Positions 62,334 to 64,000 of a stretch of DNA of 64,000 bases are shown one piece after another. Each line of letters begins with the position of its first letter. Within the stretch, counting starts at the first letter, position 1. The DNA is from an uncultured Bacteroidales bacterium (GTDB taxonomy: Bacteria > Bacteroidota > Bacteroidia > Bacteroidales > SZUA-534). The notes under the pieces were generated by a model. The model did not search any database, had not been told where the DNA came from, and saw nothing but the letters and a program-made list of their open reading frames with translations. The stretch is taken from positions 310,001-374,000 of the forward strand of contig CADASL010000001.1 of assembly GCA_902790595.1 (NCBI GenBank). The letters run 5' to 3'. Made by a program: the position numbers and the translations under genes.

Positions 62334-63371
62334 ATGAGCAAACTTATTTTACCAAAAGGTTACAAGCCTATTCTGAACCTGACTCAGACAGAGCTGGGCA
62401 TACAACGCATAAAAGATTTCTTTCAGTCGAACCTGTCGGCCGAGCTGCGGCTGCGGCGCGTGACGGCACCGCTTTTTGTGCTCAAAGGCACCGGCCTGAA
62501 CGACGACCTGAACGGCGTTGAGCGCCCCGTAACCTTCCCCATCAAAGATATGCAGGAACAAAAGGCCGAAATCGTCCACTCGCTTGCCAAATGGAAGCGT
62601 ATGATTCTGGCTGATTACGAGATAGAAAGCGGATTCGGCATCTACACCGATATGAACGCCATCCGCGCCGACGAAGAACTCGACAACACCCACTCACTCT
62701 ACGTTGACCAATGGGACTGGGAACTGTGCATCGGCAAGGATGACCGCACCATCGATTTTCTGAAAACAACGGTGAAACGCATCTTCTACGCAATGCGCCG
62801 CACCGAATATCTTGTGTATGAGATGTTTCCCGACATCAAGCCGCAGCTTCCGCAGCGCATTCACTTCATTTATGCCGACGACCTGGCGAAAATGTACCCC
62901 GACAAGACCCCGAAAGAGCGCGAAGACGCCATTGCCAAAGAGTATGGCGCGGTGTTCATTATGGGCATTGGCGGCGTGATGAGCAACGGCGAGAAGCACG
63001 ACGGCCGCGCCCCCGACTACGACGACTGGACCACTCCTACCGGCGACGGTCATTTTGGCCTGAACGGCGATATTCTGGTTTGGGACGATGTGCTGGGCCA
63101 CGCTCTCGAACTGTCGTCGATGGGCATCCGCGTTGACAAAAAAGCCCTTCTGCACCAGCTTGAAATCACAGGTCAGGAACAGCGCAAGGAACTCTACTTC
63201 CACAAGCGTCTGCTCGAAGGCTCGCTCCCGCTCTCAATCGGTGGCGGCATTGGTCAGTCGCGGCTCTGTATGTTCTTCCTGCGCAAGGCCCACATTGGCG
63301 AAATCCAAGCCAGCATCTGGCCCGACGATATGCGCAAGACCTGCGGTGATAATAATATTCCGCTGATTTAA
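62334..63371 (+). CDS. asnA: aspartate--ammonia ligase (asparagine synthetase A)
   Basis: AMP-forming asparagine synthesis from aspartate and ammonia; a class II aminoacyl-tRNA synthetase-like fold. Start 62334 (MSKLILPKGYKPILNLTQTE) gives 345 residues, the usual length, and fits the promoter. Motifs: RRVTAPLFVLKGTGLNDDLN, YVDQWDWELCI and SIGGGIGQSRLCMFFLRKAH (motif 3 Arg). The next gene is convergent behind a bidirectional terminator. Confidence 0.96.
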   Translation: MSKLILPKGYKPILNLTQTELGIQRIKDFFQSNLSAELRLRRVTAPLFVLKGTGLNDDLNGVERPVTFPIKDMQEQKAEIVHSLAKWKRMILADYEIESGFGIYTDMNAIRADEELDNTHSLYVDQWDWELCIGKDDRTIDFLKTTVKRIFYAMRRTEYLVYEMFPDIKPQLPQRIHFIYADDLAKMYPDKTPKEREDAIAKEYGAVFIMGIGGVMSNGEKHDGRAPDYDDWTTPTGDGHFGLNGDILVWDDVLGHALELSSMGIRVDKKALLHQLEITGQEQRKELYFHKRLLEGSLPLSIGGGIGQSRLCMFFLRKAHIGEIQASIWPDDMRKTCGDNNIPLI

Positions 63372-63422
63372 TTTTCCAGCACACTGATAGCATTCGATGC
63401 CAAGTGTGCTACAATCGCATAA

Positions 63423-63455
63423 AAAAAGTGAGTCCCCTTCGAGACTCACTTTTTC
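63423..63455. terminator. bidirectional terminator asnA/rpoD
   Basis: AAAAAGTGAGT / ACTCACTTTTT hairpin between two convergent genes. Confidence 0.88.
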
Positions 63456-63473
63456 CATTTTAAACATTATCTA

Positions 63474-64000
63474 TTACCCCAAATAAGTCTTCAACAGTTT
63501 GCTGCGCGACGTGTGACGCAAGCGGCGGATGGCCTTCTCTTTGATTTGACGCACGCGCTCACGAGTAAGACCGAACTTCTCTCCTATCTCTTCAAGCGTC
63601 ATCTCCTGGCAGCCAATGCCGAAGAACAGACGGATGATGTCGCGCTCACGCTCGGTCAAAGTGGCCAAAGAGCGCTCAATCTCGCGGCTCAGCGACTCGT
63701 TCATAAGCATATCGTCGGCAATCGGACTATCCTTGTTTTCAAGCACGTCGAGCAGGCTGTTGTCCTCGCCTTCAACAAACGGTGCGTCAACCGAAACGTG
63801 ACGGCCCGAAACACGCAGAGTGTCAACAATTTTCTCTTTCGGAAGGTCCATCATTGCGGCCAGTTCCTCTGGCGACGGCACGCGCTCGTTCTCTTGTTCA
63901 AATTTCGAGTATGCTTTGTTGATTTTGTTCAGCGAACCAACCTGGTTCAACGGCAGACGCACAATACGCGACTGCTCAGCCAGAGCCTGCAGAATCGACT
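63474..64000 (-). CDS. rpoD: primary sigma factor RpoD/SigA, 3' part (gene continues past the window)
   Basis: Only the C-terminal ~175 residues are in the window; the frame stays open to base 64000 (the residues before [17 protein letters not shown] are [13 protein letters not shown]). Region 3 ([17 protein letters not shown]) and region 4 ([16 protein letters not shown]; helix-turn-helix [19 protein letters not shown]) are complete. The sequence fits the Bacteroidota housekeeping sigma, which recognises TTTG/TAnnTTTG, the promoter type found in this window. Confidence 0.93.
   Translation of the reverse strand, partial: SILQALAEQSRIVRLPLNQVGSLNKINKAYSKFEQENERVPSPEELAAMMDLPKEKIVDTLRVSGRHVSVDAPFVEGEDNSLLDVLENKDSPIADDMLMNESLSREIERSLATLTERERDIIRLFFGIGCQEMTLEEIGEKFGLTRERVRQIKEKAIRRLRHTSRSKLLKTYLG

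Overview
The window reads as chromosomal DNA of a member of the Bacteroidota, most likely an uncultured Bacteroidales. Evidence: a protein with a type IX secretion (T9SS) C-terminal sorting domain; two PorE-like TPR/PD40/OmpA proteins; promoters of the Bacteroidetes type (TTTG, about 19 bases, TAnnTTTG) with almost no Shine-Dalgarno sequences; a GH57/GT4/debranching glycogen cluster; and Nudix-type sugar regulation. A gut or rumen habitat is an inference from the glycogen, xylan and galactose genes. No rRNA, CRISPR array, prophage or intact insertion sequence was seen.

Layout. 0-5.5 kb: gyrA and, divergently, clpC. 5.6-14.7 kb (minus): a four-gene glycogen/alpha-glucan cluster (debranching enzyme with a histone-like Lys/Ala tail, GT4 glycosyltransferase, GH57 enzyme, fused glycogen synthase-phosphorylase). 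15-21 kb (minus): tRNA-Arg(TCT), a Trk/Ktr K+ uptake pair, a PorE-like OmpA protein and a TPR protein. 21-25 kb: a DUF4143 ATPase preceded by three direct repeats with a 33-base period, then a graveyard of RHS polymorphic-toxin fragments with frameshifted genes and possible immunity genes. 25-34 kb: a methyltransferase-like gene (minus) divergent from an operon encoding an OmpA/PD40 protein, a YfiR (DUF4154) protein, a CHASE8-HAMP hybrid histidine kinase with REC and HPt, and a STAS protein. These are followed by an AmgK-type sugar kinase fused to a RapZ C-terminal domain and by a MurU-type nucleotidyltransferase. 34-43 kb: a T9SS cargo protein, a xylan set (GPH-type transporter, GH10 lipoprotein, GH43), an outer-membrane barrel, galE, galK and a Nudix-winged-helix regulator. 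43-55 kb: class I fumarase, a one-polypeptide Type IIG restriction-modification enzyme with a rod-shaped 6S-like RNA just upstream, an acyltransferase, an Asp/Glu racemase, VOC and AraC genes, an M23/LysM peptidase and an internally duplicated lipoprotein. 55-64 kb: ackA-pta, xerD, an orphan nuclease-like gene convergent with a probable small RNA, pckA, plsY, asnA and the 3' part of the primary sigma factor gene.

The most notable system is the 25.9-31.6 kb operon. It has the sensory parts of the Pseudomonas YfiBNR module (OmpA-family outer-membrane protein, periplasmic YfiR, CHASE8-HAMP inner-membrane receptor), but the diguanylate cyclase output is replaced by a histidine kinase-receiver-HPt phosphorelay and a STAS protein. 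The next genes belong to peptidoglycan amino-sugar recycling, so a cell-envelope sensing role is a reasonable inference. Many intergenic stretches also carry short word-like tandem repeats and a family of dispersed GTAGGGRCG-type palindromes.
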